64,000 nt of DNA, taken from NCBI RefSeq assembly GCF_030182585.1, contig NZ_JARXOW010000001.1, positions 1,116,001-1,180,000 on the forward strand. The letters are read 5' to 3'. Below are positions 55,019-63,688 of this stretch, piece after piece (the stretch's first letter is position 1; each line of letters begins with the position of its first letter). The DNA is from Pedobacter faecalis (GTDB taxonomy: Bacteria; Bacteroidota; Bacteroidia; Sphingobacteriales; Sphingobacteriaceae). The notes under the pieces were generated by a model. That model was not told where the DNA came from. It did not search any database and saw only the letters and a list, made by a program, of their open reading frames with translations. Made by a program: the position numbers and the translations under genes.

Positions 55019-56380
55019 TTATCCCGATATCGCATTGATGATATCGTATTGTGTAATGATTTCGATCCTGCCCTGCTCATCTTCTACCAGCACAGCACTG
55101 TTGTCCTTATTGATAAGCCCTGAAATTCGGTCGATAGAGGTATTCAGATCTACAAAGGGGAAACCTGCGGTCATGATTTCAGCTACTTTGGCCGATTTAA
55201 GCGAGGGATTTTCCATGAGGACCCGCAATATATCGCGCTCTTCCAGCTTGCCTACCACCATGTCTTTTTGCGTAACAGGTATCTGCGATATATTGAGCGT
55301 ATGCATGGTATTGATTGCCTCCTGCACGGTCTGTTCACAGTCGACCATAACCAGTTCAGGGTTACTTTTCTTGGAAAGAATAGAACGGGCGGTAAGTTTT
55401 TCATCCTTTAAAAAGCCACGCTCACGCAGCCAGTCTTCGTTATACATCTTACCCATATAACGGCTGCCATGATCGTGAAAGATGATGACAACTACGTCTT
55501 CCGGCTTAAGTTTATCTTTCAGCTGCAGCAAACCGGCCAGGGCGGCGCCTGCTGAGTTACCCACAAAAATGCCTTCTTTGCGCGCAATTTCACGGGTCAT
55601 AAGCGCTGCGTCCTTATCCGTAACCTTCTCAAACAGATCTATAACATCAAAATCCACATTCTTGGGCAGGAAGTCCTCTCCTATACCTTCTGTGATATAC
55701 GGATAGATTTCGTTTTTATCCATAATACCGGTCTCCTTGTATTTTTTGAATACGGAACCGTAGGTATCGATACCCCAAACGCGGATGTTAGGATTTTGTT
55801 CCTTAAGGTATTTGCCTGCTCCAGATATGGTCCCTCCTGTACCCACGCCAACCACCAGGTGAGTGATCTTACCTTCAGTCTGCGCCCATATTTCAGGACC
55901 AGTCTGCTCGTAGTGCGCCTGCGAATTGGCAAGGTTGTCGTATTGGTTTGGCTTCCAGGAGTTCGGGACTTCACGCTCGAGCCGCGAGGATACAGAGTAA
56001 TAGGAACGCGGATCTTCGGGTTCAACATTGGTGGGGCAGACAATAACCTCCGCACCAAAAGCCCGAAGTGCATCAACCTTTTCCTTCGATTGTTTATCTG
56101 TTGTGGTAAAAATACACTTATACCCTTTGATAATAGCCGCCATGGCCAGGCCCATACCGGTATTTCCCGATGTACCTTCAATGATGGTACCGCCGGGTTT
56201 AAGCTTGCCACTCTTCTCGGCCTCCTCAATCATCTTGACCGCCATTCTGTCCTTAATTGAGTTACCGGGATTGGTGGTCTCAATCTTAGCAAGGATGGTG
56301 CCTGGTACACCTTTAGTAATAGAATTGAGCTTCACAAGTGGCGTATTGCCGATCGTCTCCAATATATTATTGTACCACAT
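55019..56380 (-). CDS. Cystathionine beta-synthase (PLP domain plus CBS pair)
   Basis: A 453-residue PLP enzyme. The lysine is in NPGNSIKDRMA, the phosphate loop is EGTSGNTGMG and the glycine loop is VVGVGTGGTISGAG. The C-terminal ~130 residues hold two CBS motifs, as in regulated cystathionine beta-synthases. It could serve transsulfuration or cysteine synthesis; the cys operon is 7 kb away. ATG 56380 (MWYNNILETIGNTPLV) is chosen over a TTG five codons upstream. A TACTTTTG box ends only 4 bp before it. Confidence 0.9.
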   Translation of the reverse strand: MWYNNILETIGNTPLVKLNSITKGVPGTILAKIETTNPGNSIKDRMAVKMIEEAEKSGKLKPGGTIIEGTSGNTGMGLAMAAIIKGYKCIFTTTDKQSKEKVDALRAFGAEVIVCPTNVEPEDPRSYYSVSSRLEREVPNSWKPNQYDNLANSQAHYEQTGPEIWAQTEGKITHLVVGVGTGGTISGAGKYLKEQNPNIRVWGIDTYGSVFKKYKETGIMDKNEIYPYITEGIGEDFLPKNVDFDVIDLFEKVTDKDAALMTREIARKEGIFVGNSAGAALAGLLQLKDKLKPEDVVVIIFHDHGSRYMGKMYNEDWLRERGFLKDEKLTARSILSKKSNPELVMVDCEQTVQEAINTMHTLNISQIPVTQKDMVVGKLEERDILRVLMENPSLKSAKVAEIMTAGFPFVDLNTSIDRISGLINKDNSAVLVEDEQGRIEIITQYDIINAISG

Positions 56381-56384
56381 GGCA

Positions 56385-56392
56385 CAAAAGTA
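56385..56392 (-). promoter_or_regulatory. TACTTTTG box abutting the cystathionine beta-synthase start
   Basis: Full match to TAnnTTTG on the minus strand, ending 4 bp before the ATG at 56380. If used, transcription would start at or near the A of ATG. No TTTG is seen 19 nt upstream. Confidence 0.3.
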
Positions 56393-56456
56393 CAAATATT
56401 ATTTTATACTACTTATTCTCTAGATTTAAACAATCAACAATTTTATCCACATCCGG

Positions 56457-57551
56457 TCAACCCGCGAGTTGATACAAACTCCCAGGCAAAGCAATCAGAA
56501 ACCCCTGAATCTCTAGGTTGAGCAAATGCATAGCGAGCTGACTTTGCGGAATACCGGAACGTACGGCAAGCTCATCGACCCGCGCCGGCCCGGCCCGAAG
56601 CACGTCTACCACCCGCTGCTCTTCATGAGAAAGTCCGACAGGCAACTGTATTTGTAGCGCAGCTGCGTGTACCTGCTCCTTCTCCCAGCCCATGTAATAT
56701 GGAATGTCTTGCGCATGTGTGATCAGTCCCGCCCGGTTCGTTTTGATCAGGAAATTGCATCCCTCAGAACTTTTATCGCCCGTACGCCCTGGAAAAGCGA
56801 ACACATCCCTGCTATAAGAGCTTGCAATATCTGCGGTGATCAGCGCGCCGCCTTTCGCAATGGCTTCTACAACGATGGTAGCATCGGCAAGTCCGGCAAT
56901 AATGCGGTTGCGTTTAGGGAAGTTCTTCTTGTCGGGCGCAGTATTTAACGGAAACTCTGTAAGCAGGCCACCTTCGGAAACCATTTGCCGGGCAACAGGA
57001 AGGTGCGCAGGCGGATAAATACGGTCGAGCCCATGCGCCAGCACCCCTACGGTGGGAATATTGAAGTTCAGACTCTCCTTATGTGCCGCAATATCGATGC
57101 CGTATGCCATCCCGCTAACAATAGTGACCCCATAAGGTTCAAGCGTTTCGGCAAGGTGTCGACAAAGCTGCCGGCCGTATTCAGTGGCACGGCGGGTACC
57201 GACCACACTGATGATCCGCTGGCGGTTCAGATCGGCACCGCCCTTATAATAGAGTACCATTGGTGCGTCGTAACAATGCCTTAGCCGATGAGGATAGTCG
57301 TCGTCGGTATAAAAAAGCACCTTCACCTGATGCTTTTCAATAAAATGTAATTGCTCCTCCGCACGCCTCAGTGCATCGGTTTTTATTATGTTACCCGCCG
57401 TTACCTTGCCTATCCCGGGGATTTCCATTAATGCACCTAAAGAGGCGCTAAATACTGCTTCGGCGGAGCCAAAATGTTCAACAAGTTGCTTTGCATGGAC
57501 ATGCCCTACCGAGTCGATCAAGGTAAGCGCAATTTTGTGGATTAAACTCAT
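56457..57551 (-). CDS. dprA: DNA-processing protein DprA
   Basis: A 364-residue ssDNA-binding protein that loads RecA on incoming DNA in transformation. It has an N-terminal SAM/HhH-like part (EIPGIGKVTAGN), the Rossmann DprA core (VVGTRRATEYG, IVSGMAYGIDIAAH, KRNRIIAGLADATIVVEA), and a C-terminal winged helix (~305-364). The length is standard. Leftward, near the BlaI/M56 operator on its other side. Confidence 0.94.
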   Translation of the reverse strand: MSLIHKIALTLIDSVGHVHAKQLVEHFGSAEAVFSASLGALMEIPGIGKVTAGNIIKTDALRRAEEQLHFIEKHQVKVLFYTDDDYPHRLRHCYDAPMVLYYKGGADLNRQRIISVVGTRRATEYGRQLCRHLAETLEPYGVTIVSGMAYGIDIAAHKESLNFNIPTVGVLAHGLDRIYPPAHLPVARQMVSEGGLLTEFPLNTAPDKKNFPKRNRIIAGLADATIVVEAIAKGGALITADIASSYSRDVFAFPGRTGDKSSEGCNFLIKTNRAGLITHAQDIPYYMGWEKEQVHAAALQIQLPVGLSHEEQRVVDVLRAGPARVDELAVRSGIPQSQLAMHLLNLEIQGFLIALPGSLYQLAG

Positions 57552-57627
57552 AGGCTAAGTTATTCAAAACGTCAGGTTGCAAACAACTCCCCTGTTCTAC
57601 ATCATTAAAAACCAACAAAATAAAATA

Positions 57628-57663
57628 AACTATAAAAATAGTTTGCAAACTATTTTTATAGTT
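57628..57663. promoter_or_regulatory. 36-bp perfect palindromic operator of the BlaI/M56 pair
   Basis: Perfect palindrome centred between 57645 and 57646. Each half (AACTAT-AAAA-ATAGTT and its mirror) is itself a dyad, so two dimer sites are joined head to head. The central TTTG (57642-57645) lies 19 nt from TAACTTAG (57665-57672), a one-mismatch TAnnTTTG box. The palindrome therefore covers the -33 element, as expected for a repressor such as BlaI, whose gene starts 31 bp downstream. Confidence 0.8.
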
Positions 57664-57693
57664 GTAACTTAGGAAAACAAAAAGGATATTTAG

Positions 57694-58068
57694 ATGCTAA
57701 GAGAACTAACAAAAGCAGAAGAACAGGTGATGCTTATCCTATGGGAGATCGGGGAAGGTCTAGTAAAAGACGTGATAGATCGTATGCCATCGCCCAAGCC
57801 TGCTTACAATACGGTGTCGACCGTAGTACGGGTGCTGGAAGGCAAGGGCTTCCTGGACCATAAGGCAGTTGGCAATACCCATATCTATTTCCCGGTGGTA
57901 TCTGAAGACCAGTACAAGCATTTCGCGCTGGACAAAGTAATGAACAATTACTTCGAGAACTCTTATCAGAGCCTGGTCTCCTTTCTAGTGAACGAGAAGA
58001 AAATGGACATTGATGAGCTTGACGAACTCATCAAGCTTGCAGATAAACTTAAAAACGAGAGGTCATGA
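57694..58068 (+). CDS. BlaI/MecI/CopY family repressor
   Basis: A 124-residue winged-helix protein starting MLRELTKAEEQVMLILWEIG, with YNTVSTVVRVLEGKGF as the recognition helix region. Members dimerise, bind palindromes and are cleaved by a partner M56 protease. The last bases overlap the M56 gene (ATGA). The 36-bp palindrome upstream is its likely own operator. No beta-lactamase gene is adjacent in the window, so the controlled response is unknown. Confidence 0.93.
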   Translation: MLRELTKAEEQVMLILWEIGEGLVKDVIDRMPSPKPAYNTVSTVVRVLEGKGFLDHKAVGNTHIYFPVVSEDQYKHFALDKVMNNYFENSYQSLVSFLVNEKKMDIDELDELIKLADKLKNERS

Positions 58069-59597
58069 ACTGGGTCTATTATTTATTGGAGGCGAACGTC
58101 TATCTGGCCATATTTTATGGGTTCTACAGGTTAATATTGGCTAGGGAGACTTTCTATACCTTAAGCCGTTTCTTCCTTCTCGCCAGCGTAGCAGCGGCTT
58201 TTATACTGCCTCTCTTACAGGTCAGTTACCTGCGCGCCTTGTCGGAACCTTTGGACCAACAAACATTTGTTCTGCAGACGCCGGAATTGACAAATGTCGT
58301 AGTACAAAACCAGGAGGGGCTTGACTGGAGCCTGATATTGTTTGTTGCCTATGGCCTGGTCAGTATATTCTTTCTGTCGCGACTGGCCCGTTCGGTTTTC
58401 CAAATTATAAGTATATACAGACGCGCTCGCTGGCATGACCATAATGGTGTCCGTTACCTCGGCTCACCTCAATCCGGCCTGGCATTTTCCTTCTTTGGCC
58501 TGCTTTTCATGGATCCAAATGCTGATCAGAAAGATGTGATCATAGGTCATGAGCTAACTCATATAAAACAAGGACACAGCCTAGATATCATGTTACTTGA
58601 ATTGGTTCACGCGTTGAACTGGTTTAATCCGGTAACATGGACAATGAGGCGCAATATAAAACTCATTCATGAATACATTGCAGACGAAGCAACGATCGGC
58701 GGAAGCGTAACCAAACATTACTATGCGATGTTCTTAATCCAGAATTCGATACAATCTGGTGTCGGACAACTGGCCAACCAGGTATTCAATCAATCTATAC
58801 TAAAACCAAGAATCATGATGTTAAACAAGAAAAAGTCGGCAGGACGGATCAGATTCCGCCTCCTGTTCCTTCTCCCGCTCATCGGTATAATGCCTTGCGT
58901 TTCGACGTTAGGCTTTACCAAAGACTACGCATTCGTTGACCTCTATGCCAAAAAGCACCCACCCTTCTTGTCTGTTACACCTCAGGAACCAAAACAAGGA
59001 AAACCTCAGGAACCAAAAATGGAAAAGAGAAATCGCTTCATCATCGAAAGCAGGTACAATCCGCAGACAGGCAACAATAGTCCCATTAAACTGATCGTGA
59101 TAAACGGCAAAGTATCGAAGGCTGAGAATATCCGGTCTGTGGAGGGCTATGACCGGCTCGTACAGCTCAATGGTAGCGAAGCCACGGCAAAATACGGTAA
59201 ACGTGCTGCAAAAGGCGCATTGGAATTTGAGGGTAAAAACACCAGGTTATCTGTCACTTTTCCACCACCAGCCCAGATCAAAAAACCAGGCGTTCCTCCA
59301 ACTCCGCCGTTAGTGAAAAAACAGTATAAACGAAAAGCGGTTAAATTTCCGCCGCCTTCCATCAAATCAATGAGCCAGTATGATGAAAAGACAAAAGATG
59401 AAATGGAATTGGGCCCAAATCCCATCTATGTAAATAATGGGGAAGTTGTAACAATACCGGCCGGTAAGAAATTTCGCTTTGAAGCCCAATCTGTTTCCAT
59501 ACATCCGAAGAACACAGACAAGTTAATTGAATTCTATGGGGAACAAGCCAGGGACGGGGTTATCGAACTCAAAAAGGGCAAAATTATTATGGAATAA
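58065..59597 (+). CDS. M56 (BlaR1-like) membrane metalloprotease with TonB-plug-like tail
   Basis: A 510-residue protein. Four or so N-terminal helices enclose the protease domain, with the zinc motif GHELTHIKQGH (~160) and the Glu ligand in HEYIADEA (~205). The C-terminal part is not a penicillin-binding sensor. It has two segments like TonB-receptor plugs (LNGSEATAKYGKRAAKGALEF, ~368-390, and IEFYGEQARDGVIEL, near the end), separated by Pro/Lys-rich linkers. It pairs with BlaI and would cleave it on an envelope signal. The ligand is unknown. Confidence 0.9.
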   Translation: MNWVYYLLEANVYLAIFYGFYRLILARETFYTLSRFFLLASVAAAFILPLLQVSYLRALSEPLDQQTFVLQTPELTNVVVQNQEGLDWSLILFVAYGLVSIFFLSRLARSVFQIISIYRRARWHDHNGVRYLGSPQSGLAFSFFGLLFMDPNADQKDVIIGHELTHIKQGHSLDIMLLELVHALNWFNPVTWTMRRNIKLIHEYIADEATIGGSVTKHYYAMFLIQNSIQSGVGQLANQVFNQSILKPRIMMLNKKKSAGRIRFRLLFLLPLIGIMPCVSTLGFTKDYAFVDLYAKKHPPFLSVTPQEPKQGKPQEPKMEKRNRFIIESRYNPQTGNNSPIKLIVINGKVSKAENIRSVEGYDRLVQLNGSEATAKYGKRAAKGALEFEGKNTRLSVTFPPPAQIKKPGVPPTPPLVKKQYKRKAVKFPPPSIKSMSQYDEKTKDEMELGPNPIYVNNGEVVTIPAGKKFRFEAQSVSIHPKNTDKLIEFYGEQARDGVIELKKGKIIME

Positions 59598-59600
59598 AAA

Positions 59601-60233
59601 TTACTGTGGGATATAAACCACGTATTTAGTCTCGAAAAATTCTTCTTCGAAATAGTAAGAAAGCGGATACAATTCCGCTTTCAGGCGTGATTCAGCAATC
59701 TCTTCTGTAAGATCACCCCCTTTAAGATACAGGACTCCGTTCGGGATAGCATGGGTTGATGCTTTCTTGAATTTACCTTTCACCCATGGATAAAAATCGA
59801 TAAGCCGGGTAACCGCACGGGATACGACAAAATCGAACTGCCCTTCTACCTGCTCGGCCCGCAGGTGACTGGCCTGGACGTTTTTAAGGCTTAAAGCCTC
59901 GGCGACTTCTTTAACCACCTTGATCTTCTTGCCTATGGAATCGACCAGATGAAACTGCGTTTCAGGAAACAAGATAGCAAGAGGAATGCCTGGAAAACCT
60001 CCACCGGTACCTACGTCGAGAACCCTTGCTCCGGCATTAAAACTGCAGAATTTGGCTATACCCAGGGAGTGAAGCACATGCCGCGTGTATAACTCATCGA
60101 TATCCTTTCTGGAAATTACATTGATCTGGGCATTCCAATGGTTGTACAGTTCAAATAACTGACCAAACTGATCAATCTGTCCCACACTGAGGTCTTTGAA
60201 ATACTTTTGTATGATTGCTGCGCTTATTTCCAC
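59601..60233 (-). CDS. rsmG: 16S rRNA (guanine-527-N7) methyltransferase
   Basis: A 210-residue SAM-dependent enzyme that methylates G527 of 16S rRNA. It has the SAM-binding LDVGTGGGFPGIPLAI and the following FHLVDSIGKKI, plus the late RAVTRL. The length fits. It overlaps the GT2 gene by 10 bp and is convergent with the M56 gene, 3 bp apart. Confidence 0.95.
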   Translation of the reverse strand: MEISAAIIQKYFKDLSVGQIDQFGQLFELYNHWNAQINVISRKDIDELYTRHVLHSLGIAKFCSFNAGARVLDVGTGGGFPGIPLAILFPETQFHLVDSIGKKIKVVKEVAEALSLKNVQASHLRAEQVEGQFDFVVSRAVTRLIDFYPWVKGKFKKASTHAIPNGVLYLKGGDLTEEIAESRLKAELYPLSYYFEEEFFETKYVVYIPQ

Positions 60234-61381
60234 TGTACTTTTTTGACAAATATAGACACTACGGCATTAAACACTAGAAAAATGAAGAGCAGGAGATCCA
60301 GGAGCGGAAACCACCAGCGCAGGCCGGCGTAATTCAGCTTACGAAGCAATCGCGGATACACCAGGCAGCGGATGATAATGCTCAGCGCCAATACGCCCAG
60401 AGCTATGTAGACTGCCAGGGGCTGAAAGAATAGTGCTGCGATAAGGGTTACGTAAAACATAAACTGGAAAAAGATCTGAGCAGAAAGGATAAACTTATGC
60501 TTGCCTTTGTAAAATTTACCAGCCCCCAGATGCCGTTTCTTTTGCCTCAGATAGGCGATAAAGCCAGTCTTGGGCTCCGACCATACGTGTGCATCAGGGT
60601 GAATAGCTATCCTGGTATTTTTGTGGTGTGCATTGGCATTGATAAACAGATCGTCATCACCTGATGGAATGTGCATATGTGCCGCAAAGCCTTTGCTTTT
60701 GAAAAAGAGCGATTTTTTATAGGCCATGTTTCGGCCAACACCCATGTATGGCATGCCCTTCAAGGCAAAGGACAGATAGTTGACGGCCGTAAAAAAAGTC
60801 TCAAAACGAATCAGGGCATTAAGCAATCCTCTTTTACGGAGATAAGGCGAATAGCCCAGCACAATCTCGGTTGCCTCGTCTGCCGGCTGTTGCATGCCCA
60901 GCAACCAGTTTTCCGTGGCAGGCATACAATCTGCGTCTGTGAATACCAGCCATTCATGTTTAGCGGCCTTGATGCCCATGGTGACGGCAAACTTCTTTCC
61001 GGCAAGGAATTTCTGACCGTCGTTAACGTTGACGACCCTGAGATGGGGATAGCGTGCAGAAATATCTTTCAGAATGTCTTCTGTAGCGTCCCATGAACGG
61101 TCGTTTACTACGATCACCTCGTAATCGGGATATTTCTGCTCCAGCACAAGCGGAAGGTATTTTTGTAGATTGGCGGCCTCGTTCCTTGCACATATGATCA
61201 CGCTGATCGGGCGAAGCCCTTCAGAAAAAACGGGTTCTACTTTGTACAGGGCAAGTTTTAGATGCACGCCGAGCGTGAACCATAGCTGTATAATGAAGCA
61301 AAAGGCTAAACCGCCCAACAGGCAGCTTTCCACTAAGGTTAATTCCACGATGTATTGGTTGTAAGGCGGCAAATCTCTCAA
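60224..61381 (-). CDS. Membrane glycosyltransferase family 2
   Basis: A 385-residue GT-A protein. One N-terminal helix is followed by the GT2 domain (ISVIICARNEA, VNDRSWDATE, FTDADCMPA) with acceptor-site features, then two or three C-terminal helices. It probably extends a lipid-linked or envelope glycan; substrate unknown. The start is uncertain: TTG 61381 has GGAG 5 nt upstream, and a GTG eleven codons on (about 61348) is an alternative. Divergent from tgt. Confidence 0.86.
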   Translation of the reverse strand: MRDLPPYNQYIVELTLVESCLLGGLAFCFIIQLWFTLGVHLKLALYKVEPVFSEGLRPISVIICARNEAANLQKYLPLVLEQKYPDYEVIVVNDRSWDATEDILKDISARYPHLRVVNVNDGQKFLAGKKFAVTMGIKAAKHEWLVFTDADCMPATENWLLGMQQPADEATEIVLGYSPYLRKRGLLNALIRFETFFTAVNYLSFALKGMPYMGVGRNMAYKKSLFFKSKGFAAHMHIPSGDDDLFINANAHHKNTRIAIHPDAHVWSEPKTGFIAYLRQKKRHLGAGKFYKGKHKFILSAQIFFQFMFYVTLIAALFFQPLAVYIALGVLALSIIIRCLVYPRLLRKLNYAGLRWWFPLLDLLLFIFLVFNAVVSIFVKKVQWK

Positions 61382-61400
61382 TTTTCTCCGGCTTTTTTGC

Positions 61401-61408
61401 TACTTTTG
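61401..61408 (+). promoter_or_regulatory. Probable -7 promoter element of tgt
   Basis: TACTTTTG, a full match to TAnnTTTG, 30 bp upstream of the tgt ATG. No TTTG is found 19 nt upstream; the sequence there is T-rich. Confidence 0.5.
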
Positions 61409-61438
61409 GGCAGATTTTTAGCGGGCACACATTAATAC

Positions 61439-62569
61439 ATGAAATTTAGTTTACAGGCAAAAGACCCTCTCTCCAAAGCGAGGGCAGGAACAGTAACAAC
61501 CGCACACGGCGAGATACAGACACCTATTTTCATGCCCGTGGGGACAGCAGGTACGGTTAAGGCAGTGCATCAGCGTGAACTGAAAGACGATATAAAAGCC
61601 CAGATCATCCTGGGAAACACCTATCATTTGTATCTACGGCCGGGGCTGGACGTACTGGAGGGTGCGGGTGGCCTGCATAAATTTATTGGCTGGGACAGAC
61701 CGATTCTGACCGATAGTGGGGGCTACCAGGTTTACTCCCTGAGCAAGGTCCGAAAGATCAGGGAAGAAGGCGTTACGTTCAACTCACACATAGATGGCTC
61801 AAAACATTTGTTTACGCCCGAATATGCGATGGACATCCAGCGCAGCATCGGTGCCGATATCATCATGGCTTTTGATGAATGCACGCCTTACCCGTGCGAC
61901 TATAAGTATGCCGCTTCATCTATAGAAATGACGCATCGCTGGCTTAAACGCTGCTGCGAGCGGGTTGACACTACCGAACCTAAGTATGGTTTTGAGCAGA
62001 CGCTGTTTCCGATTGTACAGGGATCCGTGTATAAGGACCTGAGGGTTAAATCGGCTGAGTTCATTGCCTCAATGAATCGTGAAGGCAATGCCATCGGCGG
62101 TCTTTCTGTTGGCGAGCCTGCGGAAGAGATGTATGGCATGACCGAAGTGGTTTGCGATATACTTCCGGCCGATAAACCGCGTTATCTGATGGGTGTAGGG
62201 ACACCTGTCAATATTCTGGAAAACATTGCCCTCGGGGTAGACATGTTTGACTGCGTAATGCCGACCCGGAATGCCCGGAACGGGATGCTGTTTACGCGAA
62301 ACGGGATCATCAACATCGGCAACAAAAAATGGGCGAACGATTATTCTCCTATCGATGCAGACAGTGATCTTGAAGCCGACAGGGTGTACTCCAAAGCTTA
62401 TTTAAGACACCTGATGCACTCTAAAGAGATCCTTGGTGCACAGATTGCTACGCTGCATAACCTCCACTTTTACTTGTGGCTGGTTCAGGAGGCACGGGCG
62501 AAGATCATCAGCGGTGAATTTTATGACTGGAAGAACAAAATGGTGAGTATATTAGGCAACAAATTGTAG
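61439..62569 (+). CDS. tgt: Queuine tRNA-ribosyltransferase without zinc cysteines
   Basis: A 376-residue enzyme that exchanges G34 of tRNAs for preQ1. It has the catalytic and substrate motifs ILTDSGGYQVYSL, DECTPYPC, IGGLSVGEP and DCVMPTRNARNG. In E. coli the zinc site is C-x-C-x2-C shortly after that motif. Here the matching residues are S309, L311 and D314 in DSDLEADRVYSKAYL, so no cysteine remains; the later LHNL histidine is kept. It is 15 bp from the LptF/G-like gene. Confidence 0.94.
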   Translation: MKFSLQAKDPLSKARAGTVTTAHGEIQTPIFMPVGTAGTVKAVHQRELKDDIKAQIILGNTYHLYLRPGLDVLEGAGGLHKFIGWDRPILTDSGGYQVYSLSKVRKIREEGVTFNSHIDGSKHLFTPEYAMDIQRSIGADIIMAFDECTPYPCDYKYAASSIEMTHRWLKRCCERVDTTEPKYGFEQTLFPIVQGSVYKDLRVKSAEFIASMNREGNAIGGLSVGEPAEEMYGMTEVVCDILPADKPRYLMGVGTPVNILENIALGVDMFDCVMPTRNARNGMLFTRNGIINIGNKKWANDYSPIDADSDLEADRVYSKAYLRHLMHSKEILGAQIATLHNLHFYLWLVQEARAKIISGEFYDWKNKMVSILGNKL

Positions 62570-62584
62570 GACGATAACGGGTAA

Positions 62585-63688
62585 ATGAACTTTTTCAGGA
62601 GCAGAGTAAAAATCATCGATTGGTATATCATCAGTAAGTATCTGGGTACATTCCTGTATACCCTCACTTTGTTCGTGGTCATCATTATCATCTTCGACCT
62701 TTCCGAAAAACTGGACGACTTCCTAAGCGCCAAACTTACTTTCTGGCAGGTCATATCACTTTACTACGCGGGGTCTATCCCCTTTTACGTAAATATGTTA
62801 TCCCCGCTGATCAACTTCATTGCCGTGATCTTTTTTACGGCAAAGATGGCCGACCAGACGGAGATCGTACCTATATTGAGCGGGGGGGTAAGCTTCAACC
62901 GCTTCCTGCGCCCATACTTTATTTCGGCCTTTGTAATTTTTGCGGCCAACCTTGCCTCCAACCTCTATATTCTGCCCTACACCAATCGCTTAAAAAACAG
63001 TTTTGAGAACACTTATGTGAAGAAAAACAGTCCCTCAAGCAAGATGAACATACACATGAAGCTCGACAAGAACAGCTACATCTTTATGGACAATTTTGAC
63101 AACAGGACCAAGGTAGGCTACAAGTTCTCGCTGGATAACTTCAAGGGAGATGTACTTACTAAAAAACTTGTGGCAGACGAGATTAAGTGGGATTCGGTAA
63201 AGCGTCACTGGAAGCTGACCAACTATTCGGTACGTTATATAGACAGCCTGAAAGAGACTTTTGTGGAAGGCAGAGGCTTAACTAAAGACACCGTACTGGA
63301 TATGCGGCCCGACGACTTTTCGGCCTACGACAACATCTTTGAAAACCTGAGCAACAAGGAGCTTGCTGAGAAGATCCGTAAGGAAAAGATCAGGGGCACA
63401 GGTGTATGGAACGACCTGCTGTTTGAACAGTACAAACGATATCTGCACCCTTTGTCGGCTTTTGTGCTTACGCTGATCGGCGTGGCGCTTTCTTCAAGAA
63501 AGGTGCGTGGAGGTGTAGGTTTACCGCTTGGAATAGGAATCTTATTGAGCTTTGCCTATATCGTCTTCAATCAGTTCGCCAAAATGTTCTCCATAAAGGG
63601 AGGGATGCCGCCGTTGTTTGCTGTACTTGCACCCACATTGATATTCGGCGTCCTGGGCTATTACCTGCTCAGGAAAGCTCCTAAATAA
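62585..63688 (+). CDS. LptF/LptG family permease
   Basis: A 367-residue YjgP/YjgQ protein with six membrane helices split three and three around a periplasmic jellyroll (~115-270). It is a subunit of the transporter that lifts LPS out of the inner membrane. F and G cannot be told apart from this sequence. The stop overlaps the next gene's start as TAATG. Confidence 0.91.
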   Translation: MNFFRSRVKIIDWYIISKYLGTFLYTLTLFVVIIIIFDLSEKLDDFLSAKLTFWQVISLYYAGSIPFYVNMLSPLINFIAVIFFTAKMADQTEIVPILSGGVSFNRFLRPYFISAFVIFAANLASNLYILPYTNRLKNSFENTYVKKNSPSSKMNIHMKLDKNSYIFMDNFDNRTKVGYKFSLDNFKGDVLTKKLVADEIKWDSVKRHWKLTNYSVRYIDSLKETFVEGRGLTKDTVLDMRPDDFSAYDNIFENLSNKELAEKIRKEKIRGTGVWNDLLFEQYKRYLHPLSAFVLTLIGVALSSRKVRGGVGLPLGIGILLSFAYIVFNQFAKMFSIKGGMPPLFAVLAPTLIFGVLGYYLLRKAPK

